Assembly (NCBI RefSeq): GCF_005876855.1
Contig: NZ_QLAE01000038.1
Coordinates: 1-47,621, forward strand
Source: Stutzerimonas nosocomialis
GTDB taxonomy: Bacteria > Pseudomonadota > Gammaproteobacteria > Pseudomonadales > Pseudomonadaceae
Direction: 5' to 3'
Length of the DNA stretch: 47,621 bases
This document shows, in pieces, positions 36,979 to 45,357 of this stretch. The position numbers and the translations under genes are program-made. A model generated the notes under the pieces. It made no database searches, was not told where the DNA came from, and saw only the letters and a program-made list of their open reading frames with translations. The stretch's first letter is position 1; the number at the start of each line of letters is the position of its first letter.

Positions 36979-37463
36979 CGCCGCCAAAAGCGGACCGTCT
37001 GCGGATGCCTGCCATATCGCCATCCCTGACGAAGCAAAATCGTTCGAGGACGTAAGGCTGTCCGACGGGGTTTCTCCAGTTCAGAGACCCGAAACAAGCC
37101 TAAAGACATGATGCGTGCCCCCCGCTGGGGAATCGTGACAATCGCCAACCCGCTCTGGATTCTGCGGGCGGCACCCGATTTTCAAAGGATAAGTGTTGGG
37201 TGGAGATGCACAGCCATCGGATTGCGTAGCAAAGGCTTCCACAGACGCGTCATTCCGTCCGCTACCATGGCTGATTCCTCCTCCCTGACCGCAGCTGCTG
37301 TTCCGACAGTTAGCAGGAGACGTCGTCGCGACGCCGGCCCAACTGGCCTCACATCGCTAGACACTGGAATGCCTTACAACCATTCCTGACGCACCTGACA
37401 CCGACCGTGAGAGTCGTGTGTGCCGAACGCCGTTTCCGGAAGCCCGGAAACCGACGGTACTAC
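36979..37463 (+). ncRNA. Long structured 5' leader of rne (rne-II motif candidate)
   Basis: The roughly 485 nt between the rne promoter and its start codon have no convincing coding frame. Several hairpins are visible: GGGTTTCT/AGAGACCC near 37059-37089, and a perfect eight-base-pair stem GTTTCCGG-AAGC-CCGGAAAC at 37432-37451, only 12 bases before the rne ATG and overlapping where a ribosome would bind. In E. coli the rne leader lets RNase E cleave its own mRNA; in Pseudomonas a different conserved leader structure, called rne-II, has been described. This region most likely contains it, but a covariance search was not possible here. Confidence 0.7.
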
Positions 37464-40400
37464 ATGAAAAGAATGCTAATTAACGCAACTCAGCCCGAAG
37501 AGTTGCGTGTCGCACTGGTCGATGGACAACGTCTGTTCGACCTCGATATCGAATCGGGCGCCCGTGAGCAGAAAAAAGCCAACATCTACAAGGGCAAGAT
37601 CACCCGCGTAGAACCCAGCCTCGAAGCGGCCTTCGTCGACTTCGGCGCCGAGCGCCACGGCTTCCTTCCGCTGAAGGAAATCTCCCGCGAATACTTCAAG
37701 AAGTCGCCCGAAGGCCGGGTGAACATCAAGGATGTTCTGTCCGAAGGCCAGGAAGTCATCGTCCAGGTCGAAAAGGAAGAGCGTGGCAACAAGGGCGCCG
37801 CCCTGACCACCTTCATCAGCCTCGCTGGCCGCTACTTGGTCCTGATGCCGAACAACCCGCGCGCGGGCGGCATTTCCCGCCGCATCGAGGGCGAGGAGCG
37901 CAACGAACTGCGCGAAGCCCTCAACGGGCTCGATATCCCGGCCGACATGGGCCTGATCGTGCGCACCGCCGGCCTCGGCCGCAGCAGCGAAGAGCTGCAG
38001 TGGGACCTCGATTACCTGCTTCAGCTGTGGGGCGCGGTGAAAGAGGCGTCGCAGGATCGCGCGCCCTTCCTGATCTACCAGGAATCCAACGTCATCATTC
38101 GCGCCATTCGCGACTACCTGCGCCAGGACATCGGCGAGGTGCTGATCGACAGCGTCGAAGCCCAGGAAGAAGCCCTGACCTTCATCCGCCAGGTGATGCC
38201 GCAGTACGCGAGCAAGATCAAGCTGTACGAAGACAGCGTTCCGCTGTTCAACCGCTTCCAGATCGAGAGCCAGATCGAGACCGCATTTCAGCGTGAAGTG
38301 AAACTTCCGTCGGGTGGTTCGATCGTGATCGATCCGACCGAGGCCCTGGTGTCCATCGACATCAACTCGGCACGTGCCACCAAGGGTGGCGACATCGAAG
38401 AAACCGCCCTGCAGACCAACCTCGAAGCGGCCGAGGAGATCGCACGCCAGCTGCGCCTGCGCGATATCGGCGGCCTGATCGTGATCGACTTCATCGACAT
38501 GACCCCGGCCAAGAACCAGCGCGCGGTGGAAGAAAAGGTTCGCGAAGCGCTCGAGGCCGATCGTGCCCGCGTGCAGGTCGGCCGCATCTCCCGTTTCGGC
38601 CTGCTGGAGATGTCCCGCCAGCGCCTGCGCCCGTCCCTCGGCGAAACCAGCGGCATCGTCTGCCCTCGCTGCAACGGGCAAGGCATCATCCGCGACGTCG
38701 AATCCCTCTCGCTGGCCATCCTGCGCCTGATCGAAGAGGAAGCCCTGAAGGATCGCACCGCCGAAGTCCGCGCCCGCGTCCCCTTCCAGGTTGCCGCCTT
38801 CCTGCTCAACGAAAAGCGCAATGCGATCACCAAGATCGAACTGCGCACTCGCGCGCGCATCTTCATCCTGCCGGACGACCACCTGGAGACCCCGCATTTC
38901 GAAGTGGTGCGCCTGCGTGACGACAGCCCGGAAATCATTGCCGGCCAAGCCAGCTATGAAATGAGCCCGCCTGAAGTCGAGGAAGCCCAGCCGATCAGCT
39001 CCACCCGCACCCTGGTTCGCCAGGAGGCGGCCGTGAAGACGGCACCTCAGCGCAGCGCGCCGATTCCCGCCGAGCCCGCGCCGACCGTAGCAGTCGAGTC
39101 CAAGCCCGAGCCGAGCCTGTTCAAGGGCCTGGTCAAGTCGCTGGTCAGCCTGTTCGCCGGCAAGGAAGAAGCCAAGCCGGTCGAAATCGAGAAGAAGCCG
39201 TCGTCGCCGCGCCAGCCGCGCAACGACGAACGCCGCAACGGCCGCCAGCAGAACCGTCGCCGTGACGGCCGCGATGGCCGCGCGTCCCGCGACGAAGAGC
39301 GCAAGCCGCGCGAAGAGCGCCAAAGCCGCGAGGAGCGCCAGCCGCGTCCGCCGCGCGAAGAGCGCAAGCCACGCGAACTCCGTGAACCTCGCGAGCAGAA
39401 CGAAACAGTCGAGGCGCAGGAGCAGCAGCCGCGCCGCGAACGCGCCCCGCGTGAAGATCGCCAGCCTCGCGAAGAACGCAAGCGTGAGCTGCGCGCGCCA
39501 CTGGACGAAGCCGGCGAATCGCCAGCCGTGGCCAGCGAAGAACGCGCCGAGCGCAAGCCGCGCGTACCGCGCGAAGAGCGCAAGCCACGCACCGAGCAGG
39601 TAGTCGCCGAGGAAGAACTGCAGCAGGACGAAGGCCGTGACGACGAGCAGGCGTCGGCCGATGGCGAACGCCCTCGCCGCCGCTCCCGTGGCCAGCGTCG
39701 CCGCAGCAATCGCCGTGAGCGCCAGCATGACGCCAATGGCAACGAGATCGAATCGGCAGACGGCAACGACGGCGAAAATTCCGCTGCGGACGCCGAGCGT
39801 GACGCGCCGGTGAAATCGGCCGATGTCGCCGTTGCCGCCACCGCTGCCGCGATCGCCGCCAATACCGCCGACACCGACGTACAGCCCGTCTTCGAAGCCG
39901 CGCCTGCCGAGCAGACGCCGATCGAAGCCGAAGCGGTACCCGCCACGGCGATCAGCGAACCGCTTTCGCCGCGCGTGGAAATCGAGGCGCCCGCTGTCCA
40001 GGAAGCGCTCATCGAGCCGACCCCTGAGCCGCTTCAGGAGCCCAGCGCCCCGGTAGTCCCGGCGGAAACGGTAACCGAGGCACCTGCCGCGGTCGCCGAA
40101 CCGGAACCCGCTCCGATGCCGGAGCCGGTTGTCGAACCGGTCGCACCTCAGCCTGCCGAAGCCCCGCAGAGCGAATTCGCGACCCCGTCGAGCACTGGTC
40201 GTGCACCGAACGATCCACGCGAAGTGCGCCGTCGCAAGCGTGAAGCCGAGCGCCTGGCACGCGAAGCAGCCGAAGCCCAGGCGGCGTCGGCGTCCGAGCC
40301 GGCGGCAGCAGAGCAACCGCTCGCCGCGCCGGAGATCGTCGCCAGCGCGCCCGTGGAACTCGAACAGCCTGCTGCCGAACCACTGGCCGCGATCGAGCCC

Positions 40401-40550
40401 GAGCAGGTCGTCGCGCAGTCTGACGACACCACGCACGGCGAAACCGAGCAGGCGATCGAGCACACGCCCGCGCAGGCGCCGCATCAGACGCTGACGGACG
40501 AGCCGATTGCCGGCGAGACCGAAGAAAACAAGGACAAGCCCAGGGGCTGA
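37464..40550 (+). CDS. rne: Ribonuclease E
   Basis: RNase E (1028 residues) is the endonuclease core of the RNA degradosome. The catalytic half (1-525) has the S1 RNA-binding domain (about 35-120), the 5' sensor region, and the DNase I-like domain with metal-binding Asp299 (SIDIN) and Asp342 (VIDFIDM). The Zn-link is CPRCNG at Cys400 and Cys403. The C-terminal half is disordered: an Arg/Glu-rich repeat region (about residues 570-720) that should bind RNA, then a Pro/Ala/Glu-rich tail with a second basic patch ([20 protein letters not shown], near 915). ATG 37464 gives the family start [10 protein letters not shown]; no clear Shine-Dalgarno is visible. Confidence 0.97.
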   Translation: MKRMLINATQPEELRVALVDGQRLFDLDIESGAREQKKANIYKGKITRVEPSLEAAFVDFGAERHGFLPLKEISREYFKKSPEGRVNIKDVLSEGQEVIVQVEKEERGNKGAALTTFISLAGRYLVLMPNNPRAGGISRRIEGEERNELREALNGLDIPADMGLIVRTAGLGRSSEELQWDLDYLLQLWGAVKEASQDRAPFLIYQESNVIIRAIRDYLRQDIGEVLIDSVEAQEEALTFIRQVMPQYASKIKLYEDSVPLFNRFQIESQIETAFQREVKLPSGGSIVIDPTEALVSIDINSARATKGGDIEETALQTNLEAAEEIARQLRLRDIGGLIVIDFIDMTPAKNQRAVEEKVREALEADRARVQVGRISRFGLLEMSRQRLRPSLGETSGIVCPRCNGQGIIRDVESLSLAILRLIEEEALKDRTAEVRARVPFQVAAFLLNEKRNAITKIELRTRARIFILPDDHLETPHFEVVRLRDDSPEIIAGQASYEMSPPEVEEAQPISSTRTLVRQEAAVKTAPQRSAPIPAEPAPTVAVESKPEPSLFKGLVKSLVSLFAGKEEAKPVEIEKKPSSPRQPRNDERRNGRQQNRRRDGRDGRASRDEERKPREERQSREERQPRPPREERKPRELREPREQNETVEAQEQQPRRERAPREDRQPREERKRELRAPLDEAGESPAVASEERAERKPRVPREERKPRTEQVVAEEELQQDEGRDDEQASADGERPRRRSRGQRRRSNRRERQHDANGNEIESADGNDGENSAADAERDAPVKSADVAVAATAAAIAANTADTDVQPVFEAAPAEQTPIEAEAVPATAISEPLSPRVEIEAPAVQEALIEPTPEPLQEPSAPVVPAETVTEAPAAVAEPEPAPMPEPVVEPVAPQPAEAPQSEFATPSSTGRAPNDPREVRRRKREAERLAREAAEAQAASASEPAAAEQPLAAPEIVASAPVELEQPAAEPLAAIEPEQVVAQSDDTTHGETEQAIEHTPAQAPHQTLTDEPIAGETEENKDKPRG
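39288..39600 (+). repeat. Degenerate tandem repeats coding for the Arg/Glu-rich arm of RNase E
   Basis: Imperfect repeats based on CGCGAAGAGCGCAAGCC encode units of the form (R/K)-(P/S)-R-E-E-R-(K/Q). At least ten copies are visible, with insertions. They give the protein a long, charged, disordered RNA-binding stretch and may expand or contract between strains. Confidence 0.8.
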
Positions 40551-40560
40551 TCCTTGAACG

Positions 40561-40591
40561 AAAAAAGGGATGCCTAGGCATCCCTTTTTTT
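40561..40591 (+). terminator. Intrinsic terminator after rne
   Basis: A perfect palindrome GGGATGCCTAGGCATCCC flanked by six A and seven T, eleven bases after the rne stop. The symmetric A/T tracts allow it to work for both strands, serving rne and the convergent murB operon. Confidence 0.95.
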
Positions 40592-40753
40592 CGTTTCGAA
40601 ATCCGAATCAGGCTGAAAACATGCTTCAGTTCGTGCCTCAGCCAGCCGGCCTATCTGACACCTGCCGACGGCCGCGCCCCTTCGTCGAGAGCGGCAAGGT
40701 GGATGCCTGGACAGCCAAGGAGCCCTTTCTCGGCAACGCCTAGCAGCAATGCC

Positions 40754-41773
40754 TTAGAGCAGGTTCGGCTCTATCTCCAGCTCCACGCCGAAACGCTCGA
40801 GGATGTCAGCCTGGATACGCCTGGCAAGGCCTAGCAGCTGGCTGCCGGTGGCATTGCCATAGTTGACCAGCACCAGCGCCTGCAGCCTGTGCACGCCCGC
40901 ATCGCCATCCCTGAAACCCTTCCAACCGGCCCGCTCGATGAGCCAGCCCGCGGCAAGCTTCACCCGCCCGCCCGCCTGCGGATAGGCGACCAGATCCGGA
41001 TAACGCTCGCGCAACACCGCCGCCTGCGAAGACTCCACCAGAGGGTTCTTGAAGAAGCTGCCCGCATTCCCCAGCACCTGCGGATCGGGCAATTTTTCGC
41101 TGCGAATGGCGCAAACCGCGCGACTCACATCCATCGCCGATGGGCGGGTGACGCCCTGCTCGACCAGCTTCTGACGAATCGGACCGTACTCCAGGTGCAG
41201 CGGCGCTTCCCGGGCAAGGGCGAACCGCACACGGAGGATCACCCAACGACCCGGCTCGCGCTTGAACAGGCTGTCGCGGTAATCGAAAGCGCACTGCTCT
41301 ACGGAAAACTCACGCACCATGCCCGAGCGCAGGTCCACGGCCGTGAGGCTGTCCATGACGTCCTTGAGCTCGACGCCATAAGCGCCGATGTTCTGTACCG
41401 GCGCTGCCCCTACGGTACCCGGGATCAGGCTGAGGTTTTCAAGACCAACCAGGCCCCGCTCGAGACTGCGTAACACGAACGGATGCCAGGGCTCGCCCGC
41501 CTGAGCCTCCACGACGACCCGACCGCCATGATCGGCGATGACGTCGATGCCTCGGTTGACCATCCGCACCACCACGGCCTGCACGTCGGCCGTGAGCAGC
41601 ACGTTGCTGCCGCCGCCCAGCACCCACAGAGGCATCCGCAGCTCGCGCGCCGCGGCGCTTATCTGCAGCAGGTCCTCATGCGAGCCGGCCTCGGCATACC
41701 AGCGCGCCCGCGCATCCAGACCAAAGGTGTTGTAGGGGCGCAGGCTCACCCATTCCTGCAACAGCGGACTCAC
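40754..41773 (-). CDS. murB: UDP-N-acetylenolpyruvoylglucosamine reductase
   Basis: MurB (339 residues) reduces UDP-GlcNAc-enolpyruvate to UDP-MurNAc. NTFGLDARARWYAEAGSHED opens the FAD domain at residue 15; LGGGSNVLL near 52, PGTVGAAPVQNIGAYGVELKD near 118-138 and the catalytic Ser in GNAGSFFKNPLV near 235 follow. WLIERAGWKG near 273 is typical of the type I enzymes. It is last in the comEC-to-murB gene series and overlaps the phosphatase gene by four bases. Confidence 0.97.
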   Translation of the reverse strand: MSPLLQEWVSLRPYNTFGLDARARWYAEAGSHEDLLQISAAARELRMPLWVLGGGSNVLLTADVQAVVVRMVNRGIDVIADHGGRVVVEAQAGEPWHPFVLRSLERGLVGLENLSLIPGTVGAAPVQNIGAYGVELKDVMDSLTAVDLRSGMVREFSVEQCAFDYRDSLFKREPGRWVILRVRFALAREAPLHLEYGPIRQKLVEQGVTRPSAMDVSRAVCAIRSEKLPDPQVLGNAGSFFKNPLVESSQAAVLRERYPDLVAYPQAGGRVKLAAGWLIERAGWKGFRDGDAGVHRLQALVLVNYGNATGSQLLGLARRIQADILERFGVELEIEPNLL

Positions 41774-42234
41774 AGCAGCCTCCTGATGTCTTCGAGCAGC
41801 ACCTCGCTACCCTGCTCGACCAGGTCGAGAACCTGGGCGAAACCGTCATCCTCACCGTAATAGGGATCCGGCACGTCCTCCGGCTGCAGATTGGCGCGGC
41901 GCAGGAACAGATCCAGTTTCGCCGCGCTTCCGGCCGGCTTGATCGCCTGCAGGTCCGCCAGGTTCTGCGCGTCCATCGCCAGGATCAGGTCGAACCGGTG
42001 GAAATCGTCCGGCGAAACCTGGCGCGCTCTCAACGGACTCAGGTCATAGCCGCGAAGCCGGGCGGCAGCGGTCGCTCGGCTATCGGGCGCCTTGCCGACG
42101 TGCCAGCCCCCCGTGCCTGCCGAGTCGATGACGACGGTACTGTCGAGCCCCGCCTGGCGCAATCTGTGCTGGAACACCGCCTCGACGGTGGGCGAGCGGC
42201 AGATATTGCCGAGGCAGACGAAGAGAATTCGCAT
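41770..42234 (-). CDS. Low-molecular-weight protein-tyrosine phosphatase
   Basis: A 154-residue LMW-PTP (Wzb/Etp/PtpA-like). The signature P-loop C-x5-R-S is CLGNICRS at residues 7-14, and the general-acid Asp lies in PDPYYG near 124. The segment VIDSAGTGGWHVG (about 35-48) is also conserved. No tyrosine kinase or capsule gene is visible in the window, so its partner is unknown. The TGATG overlap with kdsB and four-base overlap with murB put it inside the cell-wall precursor operon. Confidence 0.93.
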   Translation of the reverse strand: MRILFVCLGNICRSPTVEAVFQHRLRQAGLDSTVVIDSAGTGGWHVGKAPDSRATAAARLRGYDLSPLRARQVSPDDFHRFDLILAMDAQNLADLQAIKPAGSAAKLDLFLRRANLQPEDVPDPYYGEDDGFAQVLDLVEQGSEVLLEDIRRLL

Positions 42235-42998
42235 CAGCCCCCCAGCAACTGGCGCACGCGCTCCAGGTCCTCCGGGGTATCGACGCCGGCGGGAGGCGAC
42301 TCCACCGCGTCGGCAACGTGGATACGACGCCCATTCCACAACGCACGCAACTGCTCCAGCGCCTCGGTGTTCTCCAGCCAGCAGGGACCCCAGGCGACGA
42401 AATCGGCAAGGAAGCCGGCACGATAGGCATAGATACCGATATGACGACGATAGGGAACGCCGGCGGGAAGCTGGTCGCGGCTCCTGGCGAAATCGTCTCG
42501 CGCCCAGGGCAACGGCGCGCGGCTGAACGTCAGCGCCAGCCCGTCGAGGTCGCTCAAGACCTTCACCACGTTGGGATTGAACAGGCTCGCCGCATCCTGC
42601 AGCGGCTCGGCCAGGGTCGCGATCGAGGCCTCGGGATGGGCGGCGAGATTCATCGCCACCTGCTCGATGACCGACGGCGGGATCAGAGGCTCGTCGCCCT
42701 GCACGTTCACCACGATCGCGTCCGCAGCGAGGCCGAGCTGTGCGGCGACCTCGGCCAGGCGGTCGGTACCGGAATTGTGGTCGGCACGCGTCATCAGCGC
42801 CTCGGCACCGAAGCCCTGGCATGCCTCGAGGATGCGCGCATCGTCGGTCGCCACCACCACCCGTGCCGCCGAACTGCGGCAGGCGCGCTCCCACACATGG
42901 CGGATCATCGGCTTGCCGGCGATGTCCTGCAGGGGCTTGCCCGGCAGGCGGCTCGAGGCATAGCGCGCCGGGATGACCACGGTATAGACGTCGCTCAT
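42234..42998 (-). CDS. kdsB: 3-deoxy-manno-octulosonate cytidylyltransferase
   Basis: KdsB (254 residues) activates Kdo as CMP-Kdo for lipopolysaccharide inner-core synthesis. [17 protein letters not shown] at residues 7-23 binds [13 protein letters not shown] near 47, [11 protein letters not shown] near 98, and [13 protein letters not shown] near 185 are family motifs. ATG 42998 gives [13 protein letters not shown]; it overlaps the Trm112-like gene by four bases. Confidence 0.97.
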   Translation of the reverse strand: MSDVYTVVIPARYASSRLPGKPLQDIAGKPMIRHVWERACRSSAARVVVATDDARILEACQGFGAEALMTRADHNSGTDRLAEVAAQLGLAADAIVVNVQGDEPLIPPSVIEQVAMNLAAHPEASIATLAEPLQDAASLFNPNVVKVLSDLDGLALTFSRAPLPWARDDFARSRDQLPAGVPYRRHIGIYAYRAGFLADFVAWGPCWLENTEALEQLRALWNGRRIHVADAVESPPAGVDTPEDLERVRQLLGG

Positions 42999-43180
42999 TT
43001 GTCCAGGCGCTCGTCCACGTCCAAGGTACGCGCTTCGCTTTCCAGCATCACCGGAATCCCGTCGCGTACCGGAAAGGCCAGGCCGTCGGCGCGGCAAACG
43101 AGTTCGGTCTTGTCGGCTGCGAGGCGCAGCGACCCCTTGCACAACGGGCAGGCCAGGATATCGAGCAGTTTGGTGTCCAT
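42995..43180 (-). CDS. Trm112/YcaR family small zinc-ribbon-like protein
   Basis: A 61-residue protein of the UPF0434/Trm112 family: [16 protein letters not shown], three Cys in all (two in CPLC, one in LVCRAD), [17 protein letters not shown], and an acidic end. Its place between lpxK and kdsB is conserved across proteobacteria; a chaperone-like or methyltransferase-partner role is assumed from eukaryotic Trm112. ATG 43180 is set by the family length; the frame extends far upstream inside lpxK and is discarded. Confidence 0.93.
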   Translation of the reverse strand: MDTKLLDILACPLCKGSLRLAADKTELVCRADGLAFPVRDGIPVMLESEARTLDVDERLDK

Positions 43181-43224
43181 GGGCAGTCCTTGGTACGCAA
43201 CCGACTGCACAGGCAGGTCGGCCG

Positions 43225-44229
43225 CTATGAATGAGTGGGCAGCATGCGGGCCAGTTGCTCGTCGAACCAGGCGACGAAGGCCTCCGACGGAGACGCCTGC
43301 ACCTTGAGATAGAACCAGCCCGCAGGTGCGAAGGCCCGGCATTTCACCGCATCCTTCTCGGTCATCACCACAGGCAGGTCGGGGCTGAAAGCGAGCTGCT
43401 CCGGCGTGAAGGCGGCGTGGTCGGCGAAGGGATGCGCGATCGCGCGCCAGTGTAGCGCCTCGAGCGTGGTGAAGAAACGTTGCGGGTTGCCGATCCCGGC
43501 CACGGCGTGTACCGCCTGACCCGCCGGAAAATGATCGAGAGGCAGGCTTCGATCGCTGCACAGTTCCACCAGCGCCTGCGGCTGCAGCCTGAACGAAAAA
43601 CCATCGTCCGAATCCACCGCAGCGCCGTTGTACAGCACGGCATCGACCTCGCCGAGCCGTTCGGCCGGCTCGCGCAGCGGGCCCGCGGGCAGGCACCGGC
43701 GGTTGCCCAATCCGCGCGCGGCATCGACCAGCACCAGTTCCAGATCCCGGGCGAGCCGGTAGTGCTGCAACCCGTCGTCACTGAGCACCAGATCCAGGGC
43801 TTCGCTTTCCAGCAGCGCCTGTACCGCCCTGGCGCGCTGCGGGTCGATCATCAGCGGCACGCCCGTGCGCTCCACGATCAGCAACGGCTCGTCACCGGCC
43901 ACGGAGGCCGACTGCCCCGCCTCGACTTTCCAGGGATGGCTGGGAGGATTCGCGCCATAACCGCGACTGACGACACCCACCCGCAGACCGCGGGCGCGGC
44001 AATGCTCGATGAGCCAGAGAATGAGCGGCGTCTTGCCCGTCCCACCGACCGTGACGTTACCGACCACGATCAGCGGAACCGGCGGCCGGTAGATGTCGCC
44101 CTCGCCGTCGAGAAAGCGCTGGCGGCGGCGCGTGACCACGCGGCGATAGAGCGCTTCCAGCGGCCCGAGCAGGGCCAGCGCCGGATGCCCCCGATACCAG
44201 GCCTGCTGCAGGCGATCGGCAAGGGACAT
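43225..44229 (-). CDS. lpxK: Tetraacyldisaccharide 4'-kinase
   Basis: LpxK (334 residues) phosphorylates the lipid A precursor at the 4' position. A hydrophobic N-terminal helix (about 10-28) anchors it to the membrane. The Walker A is [12 protein letters not shown] near residues 57-68, followed by VSRGYGA near 88 and the [19 protein letters not shown] region near 148-166 that contains the catalytic Asp. It overlaps exbD by one base and precedes ycaR and kdsB, grouping lipid A and Kdo steps. Confidence 0.97.
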   Translation of the reverse strand: MSLADRLQQAWYRGHPALALLGPLEALYRRVVTRRRQRFLDGEGDIYRPPVPLIVVGNVTVGGTGKTPLILWLIEHCRARGLRVGVVSRGYGANPPSHPWKVEAGQSASVAGDEPLLIVERTGVPLMIDPQRARAVQALLESEALDLVLSDDGLQHYRLARDLELVLVDAARGLGNRRCLPAGPLREPAERLGEVDAVLYNGAAVDSDDGFSFRLQPQALVELCSDRSLPLDHFPAGQAVHAVAGIGNPQRFFTTLEALHWRAIAHPFADHAAFTPEQLAFSPDLPVVMTEKDAVKCRAFAPAGWFYLKVQASPSEAFVAWFDEQLARMLPTHS

Positions 44230-44657
44230 CAGGGCGTCGCCTGGGCCTCGACGGTGGTGATGCGCAGGTGCGCGATCCCCAGCTTGCCGGCGGCGTCCAT
44301 GGCGGTGATGACCGCCTGGTGAGGCGTCCTGCCATCGGCGCTGATGACCATCGGCAGACTGCTGTCGCCTCCAGACTCCTTGTTCAGCGCGGCCATCAGG
44401 GTCGCCAGGTCGCTCTTGACCAGGGCGCGCCCGTTGAGCGAGTAGTTGCCTTCGGTGTCGATCACCACCTCGAGCTGCTTGACGTCGGTTTCCTGCGGCG
44501 GGGTACCGCTGGCGGCTTCGGGAAGGTCTACCTTCAGCTGCGTCTCACGGGTGAAGGTAGTCGTGACGACGAAGAACAGGAGCAGGATGAACACCACATC
44601 GATCAACGGCGCCAGGCCGATCTCGACGTTCTCCCGGGGTTTGCGCCGAAATTTCAC
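44229..44657 (-). CDS. exbD: ExbD/TolR family biopolymer transport protein
   Basis: A 142-residue ExbD/TolR protein with one membrane helix (about 15-38) carrying the proton-path Asp in [18 protein letters not shown]. The periplasmic domain contains the usual [20 protein letters not shown] strand. With ExbB it forms a proton-driven energiser for TonB-type transport. Whether it drives TonB or another partner is not shown here; no tonB is in the window. Confidence 0.93.
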   Translation of the reverse strand: MKFRRKPRENVEIGLAPLIDVVFILLLFFVVTTTFTRETQLKVDLPEAASGTPPQETDVKQLEVVIDTEGNYSLNGRALVKSDLATLMAALNKESGGDSSLPMVISADGRTPHQAVITAMDAAGKLGIAHLRITTVEAQATP

Positions 44658-45286
44658 GCCTTGTCCTCGCCCAGGTCGACGTCGCGATTGCCCTGCACCA
44701 CTTCCACCAGCTTGATCGCTTCCTGCTCCATGCCGATGACCAGCTCCTCCACGCGGCGCTGCAGATAGCGATGGAAGAACAGCGCAGGAATGCCGACCAT
44801 CAGACCAGCCGCCGTGGTGATCAGCGCCTTGGCGATACCACCGGCCAGCAGCGGTGCGTTGGCCATGCCGGAGCCCATGAAGGAGCTGAAGATCTCGATC
44901 ATGCCCAGCACCGTACCCAGCAGCCCCAGCAGCGGCGCGATACCGGCGATGGTCCCGAGGGCATTGAGGTAGCGATCGAGGTCATGGACGACGCGAGCGG
45001 CGGCCTCCTCGATGCATTCCTTCATGATCTCGCGGCCATGCTTGGAGTTCGCTAGCCCGGCAGCCAGGATCTCGCCCAGCGGCGAATCGGCGCGCAGCTC
45101 CTTCAGCTTCTGGTTGCTGAGTTTCTTTTCCTTGATCCACTTCCAGACCTGCCCCAGCAGATGCGGAGGCGTGACACGGCTGGGCCGCAGCGTCCAGAGG
45201 CGCTCGGCGATGATGCCGGCGGCGGCGATGGAACACAGAATGATCGGCAGCATGATCCAGCCGCCCGCTTTCACCAACTCCCACAC
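44654..45286 (-). CDS. exbB: ExbB/TolQ/MotA family proton channel protein
   Basis: A 210-residue MotA/TolQ/ExbB protein with three membrane helices: about 10-28, 105-130 and 145-170. The stretch LNALGTIAGIAPLLGLLGTV before helix 2 and GIAKALITTAAGLMVGIPAL in helix 3 are the conserved pore segments. The start codon is GTG 45286 (protein MWELVKAGGWIMLP). It overlaps exbD by four bases and lies 71 bases after comEC. Confidence 0.93.
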   Translation of the reverse strand: MWELVKAGGWIMLPIILCSIAAAGIIAERLWTLRPSRVTPPHLLGQVWKWIKEKKLSNQKLKELRADSPLGEILAAGLANSKHGREIMKECIEEAAARVVHDLDRYLNALGTIAGIAPLLGLLGTVLGMIEIFSSFMGSGMANAPLLAGGIAKALITTAAGLMVGIPALFFHRYLQRRVEELVIGMEQEAIKLVEVVQGNRDVDLGEDKA

Positions 45287-45357
45287 GAGATGAATCCCCC
45301 TCCGAAAAGTGGCGCCACTCTAGCATAGGGGCGGGCCGCCGCCGTTGGCCCCCGTTC

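Noticed and set aside
37476-40484. 1002-codon minus-strand open frame opposite rne
   Set aside because: It lies antisense to the whole RNase E gene, is rich in Arg/Leu/Phe from the complement of GC-biased codons, and shows no family motif.
40621-40743. 40-codon plus-strand frame between the rne terminator and murB
   Set aside because: No ribosome binding site, lies after the terminator, and shows no recognisable features; the 160-base gap otherwise holds nothing I can name.
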